Shown: in pieces, positions 47,082 to 56,606 of the stretch
Layout: the number at the start of each line of letters is the position of its first letter
Position numbering within the stretch: the stretch's first letter is position 1
Assembly: GCF_001905725.1 (NCBI RefSeq)
Contig: NZ_LIWB01000001.1
Location: 1-64,000 of the forward strand
Source: Streptomyces sp. CB02400
Lineage (GTDB): Bacteria > Actinomycetota > Actinomycetes > Streptomycetales > Streptomycetaceae
Reading direction: 5' to 3'
DNA: 64,000 bases
Notes under the pieces: model-generated
Databases searched by the model: none
The model's input: the letters and a program-made list of their open reading frames with translations, nothing else
Told to the model about the DNA's origin: nothing
Program-made: the position numbers and the translations under genes

Positions 47082-48602
47082 TCAGGTGCGCAGGTCGAGC
47101 TGGTCGCCCCCGGTCTCGCGCGGTACCCCCACCACCGCCGACAGGACGATCGTCTCGTCCTCGGCCAGGCCGATGACCTCCTTCGTGGGGATCTCCTTGA
47201 ACGCCCGGACGGGCCGCGCGAAGAGACCGGCCGCTGCCGCCGCCAGACACAGCCCGTGGACGGCCCAGCCGCAGGCGGCCTGGGCGGCGCCCCAGCCGGT
47301 GGGGCCGAAGCGGGCGAACAGTTCGCGGGGGCGGATGGAGAAGAAGACGGTGAGCGGGGCCTTGGCGATGCCGCAGCCGTTGACGGGCGACAACCCGTAG
47401 CCGTAGTTCGCCTCCAGCCCCGCGGGGGCGGTCGGATCGGCCTTCCGCAGGTGCGCCGCGCCCTTCTCGAAGCGGTGCACCCCGGCCGCGTACCCCTCGA
47501 CGTGCTGCACCACGGCGGTGACCGTGACCGCGTCGAAGGCGGCGGCCAGCACCGGGTGCGGTGGCGGGACACCGAGCCAGGCGAGGGCGGCGGCCAGGTG
47601 CCGGGCCGGGACCGGGGCGGGGCGCGGTGCCGAGTCCATGCCGTGCAGGGCGCGCGGCATACGGCCGGAGTGGCGCCGCCACAGCAGCTCCGCCCAGTCG
47701 GGCACGACCGGGCTGTCCGACAGGCCGGCCGGGACGGCCGTGGTGAGCGGTGCCGCGCCCGCCGGATACGTCTGCTCCCGGTTGACGCGTACGACGTCCG
47801 TCAGCGAGGGGTCGCCGTCGGGCACCGGCGCGTCCCGCCCGGCCCCCGCCACGGGACCGGGACCGGGCCCGGCCACGTCGACGAGCCAGGGCAGCGACCA
47901 CTCCCAGGTCCGCTCAAGACCCAGCTCGCGCAGCGGCCCCGCCCCGCCGCCGGCCGGCGGGGTGAGGGTCGCCGGCACCCCGAACAGTTCGAGGCCGAGG
48001 CTCAACGCCCGCAGCACCATGCCGATTTCGATGGAGACGAGCGACCCGCGGAACCACTGGTACGCCACCGGGATCGCGGTGTAGCGGCCGGTGAGCGCGA
48101 TGCGGGTGGGCGGCGCTCCGGTGTCCGGTCCGGTGAGGGCGTGGCGGGTCGGCTCCAGCAGCCGCCACGCCGAGCCGTCACCGTCGCCCACGAAGGCGTG
48201 GACGGGGAAGAGGCAGCGCGGTGAGGCGTACGGGCGGTGTTCGTTGTACGGGTTCTCCGGTTCCCGGCGCACGGGACCGAACGTCGCCGTCAGGGCGTGC
48301 GCCAGGGCGTCCGGCGCCGCCGGACCGGAGGGGGCGGGGACCCGCGGGTACGCGAGCGCCGACAGCCGCTCGGTGGTGCCCGCCGGCAGCACCCTGCCCG
48401 GCCCCGCCGGGCGCGGCGGATCCGGCGGTACGTGGCTGTCGGGCGGGGGCGTGTCCGCCCAGGTCCAGTGCGGCGGCTCCGGACCGTCGTCGCCCGCGCC
48501 GTACGCGTACCAGAGCGGTTCGCGCGCGATGCTGTTGTCGCCCTCGGGACCCGGCAGGTCGACCGGGGCGCGCCGGGTCCACTCCGGGGCGGGGGCCGTC
48601 AC
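47082..48602 (-). CDS. Thiopeptide-type azoline dehydrogenase with tandem nitroreductase folds
   Basis: The 506-residue protein appears to hold two nitroreductase-like halves. The first (about 60-260) has RPYASPRCLFPVHAFV and GSLVSIEIGMVLRALSLGLELFG. The second (about 290-490) has RRHSGRMPRALHG and GWGAAQAACGWAVHGLCLAAAAAGL. FMN enzymes of this kind oxidise thiazolines to thiazoles. The GTG start overlaps the YcaO stop (GTGA). A second, shorter SagB-type enzyme is encoded at 57937-59493, so the two may act on different azolines. Confidence 0.75.
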   Translation of the reverse strand: MTAPAPEWTRRAPVDLPGPEGDNSIAREPLWYAYGAGDDGPEPPHWTWADTPPPDSHVPPDPPRPAGPGRVLPAGTTERLSALAYPRVPAPSGPAAPDALAHALTATFGPVRREPENPYNEHRPYASPRCLFPVHAFVGDGDGSAWRLLEPTRHALTGPDTGAPPTRIALTGRYTAIPVAYQWFRGSLVSIEIGMVLRALSLGLELFGVPATLTPPAGGGAGPLRELGLERTWEWSLPWLVDVAGPGPGPVAGAGRDAPVPDGDPSLTDVVRVNREQTYPAGAAPLTTAVPAGLSDSPVVPDWAELLWRRHSGRMPRALHGMDSAPRPAPVPARHLAAALAWLGVPPPHPVLAAAFDAVTVTAVVQHVEGYAAGVHRFEKGAAHLRKADPTAPAGLEANYGYGLSPVNGCGIAKAPLTVFFSIRPRELFARFGPTGWGAAQAACGWAVHGLCLAAAAAGLFARPVRAFKEIPTKEVIGLAEDETIVLSAVVGVPRETGGDQLDLRT

Positions 48603-50521
48603 GGGAACGGGTGGGGGTCGTAGGGGATCGCCCGGTGCTCCTGGTCCGTGCCGCGCAGGGCGGCCCGGAGCCGGGGCAGTCCGTCCAGGCGCTGCTGGGC
48701 GTGGCCGAAGCACATCGGCACGATGCCGGGGACGACCGCGCGGGCGACCGCGATACCGGCGTCCGCGTGCTCCCGGCTGGTCTGGTCGACGACGACGACG
48801 CGGTCCAGGCCCGCGTCGGCGAACAGCGAGGCGACGTACTCGAGGGTGCCGCGCACATCGCCGCCCGCGGCCCGTTCGAGCCGGCCGGGCCAGTCGGGGA
48901 AGGCCTCCTCCAGGGTGACGGCCGGGCCGCCGAGCCCCGCCAGGGCGCGGTCGCGGGTCTCGGGGATCGAGGAGAACCGCACATGGTCCTCCAGCTCCTC
49001 CACCAGCCACGGGTCCTCGGCCATCCGCTCGGCCTGCTCACGGGTCCAGTCGACCGGGTTGGTGACGAGCTGGGCCACCTCGCGCAGCGCGCCCCGGATC
49101 GCCGACTCCGGGTCCGCACCCGAACCGGCGGAGGAGAAGGTGGCGGGGAACGGGTTCTTCTCGTTGACGGCGATGACCCACACCACCGGCAGGCCGATGT
49201 CACGGGTGGCGACCAGCAGATGGACGTCGAAGCCGCGCGCCCGGATCAGCTCGACCATGGCCCGGCTGGTCGGGTCGGTGAGGGAGGCGACCGGGATGTG
49301 GGGGAGCGGCGCCGCCCGGTACCAGGACGTCAGGAACGCGTCCCGCTCGGCCAGTTCGAACAGCGAGTGCAGGGCGGCCTCTTCGTAGTTGGCGCCGACC
49401 GCGCAGCCGCTGGAGCAGTCGAAGAAGTAGTGCCGCCGGTTCGCGGCACCGGCCACGCGCGCCGCCCGGCGGTCCCGGCGGAACGCGTACTCGTACTGGT
49501 AGAAGGCGTGGTCCGCCGGGACGAGGAGCGGACGGCCGTCGGCCAGGTCGTGCCCCCAGGCCCAGTCCATCGGGGTGTCGGCCGTGAACGGCGTCGCCCT
49601 GCTGGTCGGATGGGCGAGCTGCTCGGCGGTGTAGCGGCCGAGGCTGTCCGGGTCGACGGCGTGGCCGGCGACCTCGCGGTAGGAGCGCCGGGTCACCAGG
49701 GGGATGTCGTAGGGGTATCCGCCGAGCCGTTCGTAGGCCTCCAGGACGGCGACGGGTTCGGTCTCGGCGAACGTACGGGCCCGGCCGTGACCCATCGCCG
49801 GGGCGTCGGCGACGACGGCCATGCTCATCGCGAACGGGGCGTGGGACTCGCGCAGGATCGCCCGGACCGGTCCGAAGCGGTCGTCGACCAGGCGGTCGCG
49901 CAGGAAGCCGGGCTCGACGAGCCGGCTCGCCGCGGTGCGGGTGGCGTCACCGGGGACGGCCGGGCGCGAGCGGAGGGTACGGGGCGGCGGGGTCCCGGTG
50001 CTGACCAGGTCCTCGGGGGCGGGGCCGCACGCCGGGCAGTGGAAGCTGCGCGCGATGCGGTGGCGGCGGGTGCCGCGCACGGTCACCGAGTACGCCTCGC
50101 CGGGTGCGAGGGGGCGGTCCGCCAGGTGTTCCAGGCCGGTGCGCAGGAGTTCGGGCAGCAGCGGCGCGGGGGCGGCGGGGACCCGCGTGGCCTGGGTGAG
50201 GTCGCCGACGAGCGGGTGGTCGAGGACGGTGCGTTCGCGCACCTCGGCGCAGGCGGCGCAGCCGGACGCGGTGCCCGGCACCCACAGCGGGCCGATCATG
50301 ACCTCGTCGTCGTACAGGCGTACGGAGAGGTGGGGGCCGTCCGCCGCGACGACCGGGCCGCGTTCCCAGACGAGGTCCCAGCCGAGGTTGACGGAGACGG
50401 TCGCCCCGGTGGCGCGGGCCAGTCCGGCGAGGGCGGGCAGCCAGTCGTCGTGGGCCGTCGCGGGCAGCGCGGGGCCCGCCTGGACCGGGTTCTCGGTGGT
50501 GGTCGGGTCAGTGGTCGGCAT
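48599..50521 (-). CDS. YcaO cyclodehydratase
   Basis: The 640-residue protein forms thiazolines or oxazolines from Cys/Ser/Thr with ATP. An N-terminal domain (about 40-190) carries paired cysteines (GCAACAE and CPACGP) that probably bind zinc. The YcaO domain follows from about 215, with ESHAPFAMSMAVVADAPAMG, GANYEEAALHSLFELAERDAF and PESAIRGALREVAQLVTNP. The C-terminus ends PHPFP, the PxPxP tail of azoline-forming YcaO enzymes. Its start overlaps the ThiF-like gene by 14 bp, matching the split cyclodehydratase of thiopeptide clusters. Confidence 0.9.
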   Translation of the reverse strand: MPTTDPTTTENPVQAGPALPATAHDDWLPALAGLARATGATVSVNLGWDLVWERGPVVAADGPHLSVRLYDDEVMIGPLWVPGTASGCAACAEVRERTVLDHPLVGDLTQATRVPAAPAPLLPELLRTGLEHLADRPLAPGEAYSVTVRGTRRHRIARSFHCPACGPAPEDLVSTGTPPPRTLRSRPAVPGDATRTAASRLVEPGFLRDRLVDDRFGPVRAILRESHAPFAMSMAVVADAPAMGHGRARTFAETEPVAVLEAYERLGGYPYDIPLVTRRSYREVAGHAVDPDSLGRYTAEQLAHPTSRATPFTADTPMDWAWGHDLADGRPLLVPADHAFYQYEYAFRRDRRAARVAGAANRRHYFFDCSSGCAVGANYEEAALHSLFELAERDAFLTSWYRAAPLPHIPVASLTDPTSRAMVELIRARGFDVHLLVATRDIGLPVVWVIAVNEKNPFPATFSSAGSGADPESAIRGALREVAQLVTNPVDWTREQAERMAEDPWLVEELEDHVRFSSIPETRDRALAGLGGPAVTLEEAFPDWPGRLERAAGGDVRGTLEYVASLFADAGLDRVVVVDQTSREHADAGIAVARAVVPGIVPMCFGHAQQRLDGLPRLRAALRGTDQEHRAIPYDPHPFP

Positions 50522-52583
50522 CGGTGGGCTCCTGGGCCGTCCGGGCGGTCACCGGGCCGTGCCAGAAGGGGAGTTCGCCGAGCACGGGGTCCGTGCGGCG
50601 GGCCTGTCCCCGGATCGTGGCGAGCGCGGTGAGCTGCCTCCTCAGTGCGGTGCGGGCGGTGTCGTCGGCGGTGAGCAGGGCGTCGGTGGACAGGGTGTCG
50701 ACGGTGCCGTCGGCCTGGGCGGCGGCGAGTGCCGTGCACAGCGCGGCGTACGTCGCGTCGGCGGCCGTGGGTCCCCAGCCGGCGCCGAGCGGCCGGCCGC
50801 CGGCGGTGACCTCGGCCAGCGGCCAGTCGACTCCGGCGGTCCGGGCCAGGGCGAGTACGGGAACGGCCGGCCCGAGCCGCGCGCGCAGGGCGGCGAGGAT
50901 GCGCTCGCCCTCGGCGTGCAGCGGGGGAGCGGTGTCGGTCAGGTGCTCGAACCGGTCCCGGCGCTCGGCGAGCCACCGCAGCGCGCCGTCCAGCAGCCAG
51001 TGCTCACGGGTGAGGCCGGCGGCACCGCCATCGCGGTCGCGCAGGGCGGCCAGGGCGGCGGCGACGGTCGCCGTCTCCTGGTGCGCCGCCCAGGCGGTGA
51101 CCGTGTCCGTGCGGTCCGTGCGGTGCTCCGCCGCGCGCAGGGCGAGGGGCATCTGCGGCAGGTGCTCGCCCTGCGCGGAGGCGAAGAGTCCGGTCCAGCG
51201 GGCGGTGAGGGCGGCGGCCTCCTCCAGCGCGGCCGCCGGTTCGGGGAGGGGTTCGGCGGGGGCGTCGTCGAGCCGGACCACGACCGCTTCGTCCACGGGG
51301 CCGCCCGTGACGGTGACGCGGTCGGCGGTCAGATCGGGGCCGTGCACGACATGGGCCTCGCCGGGCTCCGCGACACCCGTGAGGGTGTCGGCCAGGAGCT
51401 GGGCGGCGAGGGCTCCCGCGAGGGAGTGGGCGACGGGCCCGGCCGCGGGCTCGACGCCCTCGGCACCGGCCCAGACCCCGGCCCGGTCCCGGAACGCCGC
51501 CCAGACGGCGGGCGACACCCCGACCGGACCGACGAGGACCGGCCCCGGACCGAGCAGCACGGGCACGTGGAGCGTCCCGTGCCGCTCGGTCCAGGTCCCG
51601 TCACCGGTGAGGAACTCGATGACGGCACGGGGCGAACCACCGGCCCCCGGAAAGTCCACCGCCGGGCCGCCGACGGGAATCACTGCCTGGTCCCCGCGCA
51701 CCGCCGGGTCGCTGACGGGGGTCGTGGTGCGGGTCTTGTCCGCCGCCGGGTCGCCGGTGGGGGTGAGGGTTCTGGACGTGCGTACCGCCGGGTCGCCGGC
51801 GGGAGTCGTGGGTTCGCGTACCGCCGGGTCGCCGGCGGGGATCGGAACGCGGGGTGTGCGGGCTGCCGGGGCAGCGGCAGGGGTCGTGGTGCGGGTCTTG
51901 TCCGCCGCCGGGTCGCCGGTGGGGGTGAGGGGTCCGGGCTTGCGCGCCGCCGGGTCGCCGGCGGGAGTCGTGGGTTCGTGCACCGCCGGGTCGCCGGCGG
52001 GGGTCAGGAGGGCGGGGTCCGCGTACATCGCCGGGTCGCAGACCGGGACGAGGGGGGTCGCCGTTCCGGCGGTCGGTGGTGTGGTGGTCACGCCGGCCCG
52101 GTGCAGGCCGCGGCGGGCCGGGGCCGTCGCCGTGGCCGGGCCACGGAGCTCCACCCGGGCCCGGCGCAGGCGGGCGAACGCCGCGTACGGGTCGTCGAGG
52201 CGGGCGGTCAGGCGGGCCAGGGTGTCGGCGTAGCGGGCGCGCACCTCGGCCGGGGGCTCCGGCTCGGTGAACGCGGCCGGGTCGAGCAGCAGGCCGTTCT
52301 CCCGCAGCCGGGCGACGAGATGCCGTACGGCCGGACGGGCACGCTCCGTGCCGAACTCGGCGACCAGGGCGTCCTCCGTCGTCCCCGTCTCCAGCAGCGG
52401 TACGCAGCCGTCCGCCACCGCGTACATGAGGTCCGAGCCGCTCAGCACGAACTGCCCGCGCGTGCCGCTGAAGTACACGCCCCCCGGCACCGGCGCGTAG
52501 TGCAGCCCGGGCCGGGCCCGCAGCGGGGCGTCCGTCCCCGGAGCCATCGTGGCCGGGGCCCTGTCCAGATCGGTCACCGTCAC
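50508..52583 (-). CDS. Ocin-ThiF-like leader-binding partner of YcaO with repeat insertion
   Basis: The 691-residue protein should bring the precursor to YcaO. Residues about 12-90 form a PqqD-like winged helix (the RRE): GLHYAPVPGGVYFSGTRGQF, then LLETGTTEDALVAEFG. A degenerate E1/ThiF-like fold follows, with no adenylation residues evident. Residues about 175-311 are about ten imperfect TPAGDPA-type repeats of 12-14 residues, a feature I do not know from this family. The region from 330 on returns to globular sequence. The GTG start overlaps the LanB stop (GTGA) and follows GGAAGGAG. Confidence 0.8.
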   Translation of the reverse strand: MTVTDLDRAPATMAPGTDAPLRARPGLHYAPVPGGVYFSGTRGQFVLSGSDLMYAVADGCVPLLETGTTEDALVAEFGTERARPAVRHLVARLRENGLLLDPAAFTEPEPPAEVRARYADTLARLTARLDDPYAAFARLRRARVELRGPATATAPARRGLHRAGVTTTPPTAGTATPLVPVCDPAMYADPALLTPAGDPAVHEPTTPAGDPAARKPGPLTPTGDPAADKTRTTTPAAAPAARTPRVPIPAGDPAVREPTTPAGDPAVRTSRTLTPTGDPAADKTRTTTPVSDPAVRGDQAVIPVGGPAVDFPGAGGSPRAVIEFLTGDGTWTERHGTLHVPVLLGPGPVLVGPVGVSPAVWAAFRDRAGVWAGAEGVEPAAGPVAHSLAGALAAQLLADTLTGVAEPGEAHVVHGPDLTADRVTVTGGPVDEAVVVRLDDAPAEPLPEPAAALEEAAALTARWTGLFASAQGEHLPQMPLALRAAEHRTDRTDTVTAWAAHQETATVAAALAALRDRDGGAAGLTREHWLLDGALRWLAERRDRFEHLTDTAPPLHAEGERILAALRARLGPAVPVLALARTAGVDWPLAEVTAGGRPLGAGWGPTAADATYAALCTALAAAQADGTVDTLSTDALLTADDTARTALRRQLTALATIRGQARRTDPVLGELPFWHGPVTARTAQEPTDADH
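51650..52060 (-). repeat. Coding tandem repeat inside the ThiF-like gene
   Basis: About ten units of 36-42 bp built on CGCCGGGTCGCCGGCGGG (plus strand) encode TPAGDPA or TPTGDPA followed by variable charged residues. A three-unit block ending TPTGDPAADKTRTTTP occurs twice, so duplication has happened at two scales. The frame is kept throughout. Confidence 0.8.
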
Positions 52584-55189
52584 GACCGAGCTCCTTCCGC
52601 TTCCGTGTGGTTGGACGGGTCGTACACGAACCGTCCGCCGGCCGTGCGCCCGACTTCGAGCACCCATTCCGTCGCGTGCGTGCCGTCGGTGACGCCGGGC
52701 AGCGCCTCCTCCAGATAGCTCGCGCCCGCCCCGCGGCGCTCCAGCATCCGCGGCAGGACCCGCACCGCGAGGGCGCTGGACAGGTCCACGTACTGCGGCT
52801 TCTGCTGGAGGCGCTTGGACTGGACGTCCGGTGCGCCGACCGACAGCGGACCCTCGTCCTCGGGCGCCGACTTGATGACGACCTCGTCGGGGACCCCGTG
52901 CCGGGCCCGCCACGCCGTCAGCGCGAGCAGCCGCTCGTGCTCGTCGGGCCCGGCGGCCACCGCCGTGTCCAGCTCGACCCCGCCGTACCAGCGGCGGCGG
53001 CCGATGAGGACGTCGCCGACCGCCATGCGCGGCGCGGTGCGGGTGTGCTCGCCGTCCCACGGGGTGGCCGCGTGCCAGGAGTTCGGCAGGCTGTTGAAGA
53101 GCCGGCCGCTGATCGCGAGGCCGGAGGCCACCGACAGCGGGGGCGGGAACAGGCCCGGATGACCCGTGCCGAGCGGCAGCACCCTCAGGGGCGCGCCGTC
53201 CGCGTCCTCGACCCGCAGCGAGTCCGTCTCCGGGTCGTGGGCCAGCCGCAGCGTGAACCAGTCCTCCGGGGTGAGACCGCCCGGCAGCACCGGCGCGTGC
53301 GCGTTGACGTTGAGACGGTGCAGACCGAGGTCCTCGGTGACCCGGGCGCCGTCGTGACCGTAGAAGCGCCGCAGGTGGACGGCGAGCCGGGGCAGCGCCC
53401 GGCCGCCCTGGCGGCGGTCGGCCTCCAGGAACCGCGCGTACAGCATGCCGTGGCCCGGCAGGCCGTCGTTGAGGACGAGCTTGCCGCCGGCCTGCTGGAG
53501 CAGCACGCCGTAGATCAGCGGGTCCCGGCGGAAGCGGTCGGGCAGCGACCGGGTCAGCCCGGCGACGTCCGCCGCGCTGAGGCTCAGGGTGTCCTCGCCG
53601 GCCCGGGCGGTCTTGGTGAGGAGCGCGTGCACCTCCTCGGACAGCTCGCGGCGCAGCAGGTACATGCGCTCCAGCGAGCCGTCCGCCGGGCCGATGCCGG
53701 TCAGCGCGGCCGACCCGCCCGAGCCCTGCGGCCCGTACACGGCGGCCATCGCGGCGGCCCGCCGGGAGACCTCCCCGACGACGAACGGCGCGTGCTCGGC
53801 CAGCGGAACGTTCGCCCCGGCCCCGAACCGCTCCGTGAACGCGGCGGTCATCAGGACCCGTACGTCGTGCAGCCAGTCGAAGACCGACAGCAGCTCCACG
53901 GCGGGCCCGAGGTCGGTCAGCGGGGCGTGCCAGTCGGAGGTGGCCACCTTCAGCGGCGGCATGACGTAGTCCTCCTCGACCGTGATGTGCGCCGGGCGGC
54001 CCACGGCCTGGCTGAACCGGCCGAGGTCCCCGCGCAGCCCGGCCAGGACCGCGCCCCGCTCCCCGGCGGGCGCCCCGGCCACCCGGGGCAGTCCGGCACG
54101 GACCCGCTCCGCCAGCTCCCCGACGGCGGTGTCCCGCCCCGTCGGGAGCAGGGCGTCGTAGTCGGCGGAAGCCGCGCGCTCCTCCGGCTGGGTGAAGGTG
54201 CACAGCACGCCCTGCCCGAGCGCCTGCCGTACGCGCCGGTCGGCGTCCTCGGCCGGGCAGCCGGCCCGCGCGGCGACGTGCGCGACCACGGCGGGGAAGC
54301 GGCGCGGCCCCATGGACAGCGCGTCGAGCAGGTCGGCGACGGGCCCGTCGAGCGGCAGCGCGAGCCGGTGCATGCCCTGTTCGGAGAACTTCAGGAAGAA
54401 CAGTTTGCCGCTCTCCGGGTCGGGTGCCGAGGTGGGCGGCAGTCCCACCCACAGGTCCGTCAGGTCGGCCTCGTCGGCGGCGGGCAGCCCGCCGAGCACG
54501 TAGTGCAGCATCACCCGGTCCAGGCCCGGTACGGCCAGCGCGCCGGTGAAGGGCACGTCGCCGGGGCGTACGGCCTCCGGGTCGCCGGCGGGGGCGGGTT
54601 CGGCGATGCCCACCGCGGTGAACCGGGAGAGCGGGCTGGTGCGCACCATGGACCGGGTGACGTACTGGATCAGTCCGCGTTCCGACTTGCGGGTGCGGGC
54701 GTTGACCTTGCCAGGCCCCTCGACCGCCGCGCGGTAGCGCTCGGCCTCCTGGTGCACCTCGGGGGCGACGAGGGCGAGCGAGCGCAGCAGGTCGTCGTCG
54801 CCGAGCAGGCCCGCCAGGACGGTCCGCTCGCGGTCGGCGGCGGCCGGGTAGCCGGCGGTGATCGTGGCGCGCAGCCGCTCCCGCTCGGCCTGGACGGCCA
54901 GCCAGCGGGCCACCGACGGGAGCTCCGCCACGCGGCCCTCGGGGGCCTTCCGGGGCGCGCGGCCGTTGTGGATCGCCCGGCGCAGCGCGATCAGCTCGCG
55001 GCGCTCGGCGTCCGAGTCCACGGCACCGATCCGCTCGTACAGCTCCTGCGAGCAGACCTCGGCGGCCTCGGCCAGTTCGGCCTCGGCGGCGGCGAGGCCG
55101 GCGAGCAGCCGGCGCAGTTCCGGATCGGCGAGGCGGGCCCTGCGCAGCGGGTTGACGCGCAGGAACCACTGGGGTTCGGGGCTGGTCAT
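52580..55189 (-). CDS. LanB N-terminal (tRNA-Glu dependent glutamylation) dehydratase
   Basis: The 869-residue protein matches the lantibiotic dehydratase N-terminal domain alone. It begins QWFLRVNPLRRARLADPELR and contains KVNARTRKSERGLIQYVTRSMVRTSPLSRFT, the conserved basic region, and later NAHAPVLPGGLTPEDWFTLRL. In class I lanthipeptide and thiopeptide paths this domain moves glutamate from glutamyl-tRNA to Ser/Thr. The elimination domain is encoded separately at 46108-47037. The start overlaps the upstream gene (ATGA). Confidence 0.88.
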   Translation of the reverse strand: MTSPEPQWFLRVNPLRRARLADPELRRLLAGLAAAEAELAEAAEVCSQELYERIGAVDSDAERRELIALRRAIHNGRAPRKAPEGRVAELPSVARWLAVQAERERLRATITAGYPAAADRERTVLAGLLGDDDLLRSLALVAPEVHQEAERYRAAVEGPGKVNARTRKSERGLIQYVTRSMVRTSPLSRFTAVGIAEPAPAGDPEAVRPGDVPFTGALAVPGLDRVMLHYVLGGLPAADEADLTDLWVGLPPTSAPDPESGKLFFLKFSEQGMHRLALPLDGPVADLLDALSMGPRRFPAVVAHVAARAGCPAEDADRRVRQALGQGVLCTFTQPEERAASADYDALLPTGRDTAVGELAERVRAGLPRVAGAPAGERGAVLAGLRGDLGRFSQAVGRPAHITVEEDYVMPPLKVATSDWHAPLTDLGPAVELLSVFDWLHDVRVLMTAAFTERFGAGANVPLAEHAPFVVGEVSRRAAAMAAVYGPQGSGGSAALTGIGPADGSLERMYLLRRELSEEVHALLTKTARAGEDTLSLSAADVAGLTRSLPDRFRRDPLIYGVLLQQAGGKLVLNDGLPGHGMLYARFLEADRRQGGRALPRLAVHLRRFYGHDGARVTEDLGLHRLNVNAHAPVLPGGLTPEDWFTLRLAHDPETDSLRVEDADGAPLRVLPLGTGHPGLFPPPLSVASGLAISGRLFNSLPNSWHAATPWDGEHTRTAPRMAVGDVLIGRRRWYGGVELDTAVAAGPDEHERLLALTAWRARHGVPDEVVIKSAPEDEGPLSVGAPDVQSKRLQQKPQYVDLSSALAVRVLPRMLERRGAGASYLEEALPGVTDGTHATEWVLEVGRTAGGRFVYDPSNHTEAEGARS

Positions 55190-56343
55190 CGCGGGGCTCC
55201 CGTCGGCTTCGTGGTGCGGGCGGTGTGCGGGCGCTCCAGACGCTCGCGCCAGCTGCTGCCGAGCACGTCGTCGACCGTCTCGGCGATCGCGAAGCACATG
55301 TAGTAGCGCTGCATCGGCGACACGGTGAGCAGGGGAAGCTGCTGGTAGAAGAGGTTGGTCAACAGGCGGAACGCGGCGAAGAACGGCGAGGGCGTGCTGA
55401 TCGCCCCAGATCCGTGCACGGTGCGGTGGAAGTCGGTGTCCGGCTGCTCGCCGCGCGGCACCGTGGTCACGGCCCCGGGCGGTCCCATCCGGCCCCGGTC
55501 GACGCCGTCGGTCACGGAGTCGAGCAGGTCGGCGGTGAGGGCGCCCGAGGCGACCGCGCTGTCCAGCACGCCGGCGCCGTAGGCGAACGCCGTGCGCCAC
55601 CGGGCCGCCGCGGGCGACACTCCACCGCTCAGCCGCTGTTCGACCACCGCGCGGAGCAGCGGCGCCTCCTTGGCGAGCCGCTCCTGGAAGACGGGCCGCA
55701 TGTCCTTGCGGGGAGCCGCCCAGGCGAGGAACGCCTCCGCGTGCGACCGGGGGGAGAACACCCCGTAGCCCGGGCCGAGGGCGTGGGTGTCGGCGAGCGC
55801 GGCGAACGCCTCCGCGAGCAGCACCGTGCCGCTGCCGGGCTCCTCGGCCAGGCCCTCGATCATCGACAGCACCGGCACGGCGAGGGCGCCGTTCACGACG
55901 GTGCGCAGCGGATCGAGGCGCGGCTCGCGGGAGCGCAGGGCCGGGTCGTCGGGAGCGACGGGCAGGACCGCGCCGTGGTCGCGCAGCGGCAGGTACGGGG
56001 GCTCCACCGCCTCGAGCCGGCCGAACTCGCGGGCCTGCTCCAGGTAGGCCTCCTCGGTCAGCGCCCGCGCCGGGTCGAGGGGGCCCGCGTCGAGCCCGGC
56101 CGCGACCGCCGGCCAGTCGGCGGCGCCGGCGGCCGGGGCGAGCAGGTCGATGTGGGGTCCGTGCAGCCAGCCGCGGCGGACCTGGACGCCGGGCACGCCC
56201 CCCTCGCTCAGTTCGCGGGCGGCCGGTACGACGTACCGGGCCAGCCAGGCCGGCGTCACCGGCATCCGAGTGTGGAGTCGCACCCCCGTCAGGTCGGCGG
56301 AATCCGGCCTCACGGCAATACGCTCCGGAGCGTCAACCACCAT
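55186..56343 (-). CDS. Pyridine-synthase-like (TclM/TbtD type) protein
   Basis: The 385-residue protein is a distant relative of the LanB C-terminal fold (VQVRRGWLHGPHIDLLAPAAG near the start; FRLLTNLFYQQLPLLTVSPMQRYYMCFAIAETVDDVLG near the end). It lacks the HLRxR and HMxxNR elimination motifs present in the 46108-47037 protein. In thiopeptide clusters this second, diverged copy catalyses the formal [4+2] cycloaddition of two dehydroalanines that forms the pyridine and releases the leader. It is the first gene of the operon, with GAAGG upstream of the ATG. The assignment rests on family logic. Confidence 0.7.
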   Translation of the reverse strand: MVVDAPERIAVRPDSADLTGVRLHTRMPVTPAWLARYVVPAARELSEGGVPGVQVRRGWLHGPHIDLLAPAAGAADWPAVAAGLDAGPLDPARALTEEAYLEQAREFGRLEAVEPPYLPLRDHGAVLPVAPDDPALRSREPRLDPLRTVVNGALAVPVLSMIEGLAEEPGSGTVLLAEAFAALADTHALGPGYGVFSPRSHAEAFLAWAAPRKDMRPVFQERLAKEAPLLRAVVEQRLSGGVSPAAARWRTAFAYGAGVLDSAVASGALTADLLDSVTDGVDRGRMGPPGAVTTVPRGEQPDTDFHRTVHGSGAISTPSPFFAAFRLLTNLFYQQLPLLTVSPMQRYYMCFAIAETVDDVLGSSWRERLERPHTARTTKPTGAPR

Positions 56344-56452
56344 GTCCTTCGCACCTTCCGAGACGAACGGGAAATGAATTCGGGAATGTCCTCCACATCA
56401 TTGGCGCCCGGAATGCGCGGTGGAAGTGGAGAGGGGGTGGCGGCTTACATAC

Positions 56453-56469
56453 GTCACGCTTCTCGTGAC
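56453..56469. promoter_or_regulatory. Inverted repeat in the RiPP operon promoter region
   Basis: GTCACG-N5-CGTGAC lies 110 bp upstream of the operon's first start codon, in the 263-bp divergent gap, which is less GC-rich than its surroundings. A related TGACC/GGTCA palindrome next to a CGTGAC copy lies at 59609-59620. A shared operator is possible. No regulator gene is visible in the window. Confidence 0.35.
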
Positions 56470-56606
56470 ACCGTGCGCCCTTTTCGGGAGATCCGGCGGG
56501 CGTGCACTCCGCGGCAAAGTCTCGGAATGATCAATTCCGTTTGATCCGGCCGACGGACTGGCCGAAAAACATCTGGCAGCCGCGGTGATCGTTGTACTCT
56601 CCGCCA

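Noticed and set aside
51650..52060. Frameshifted or broken ThiF-like gene
   Set aside because: The frame runs unbroken through the repeats and into conserved downstream sequence, so it is an in-frame insertion.
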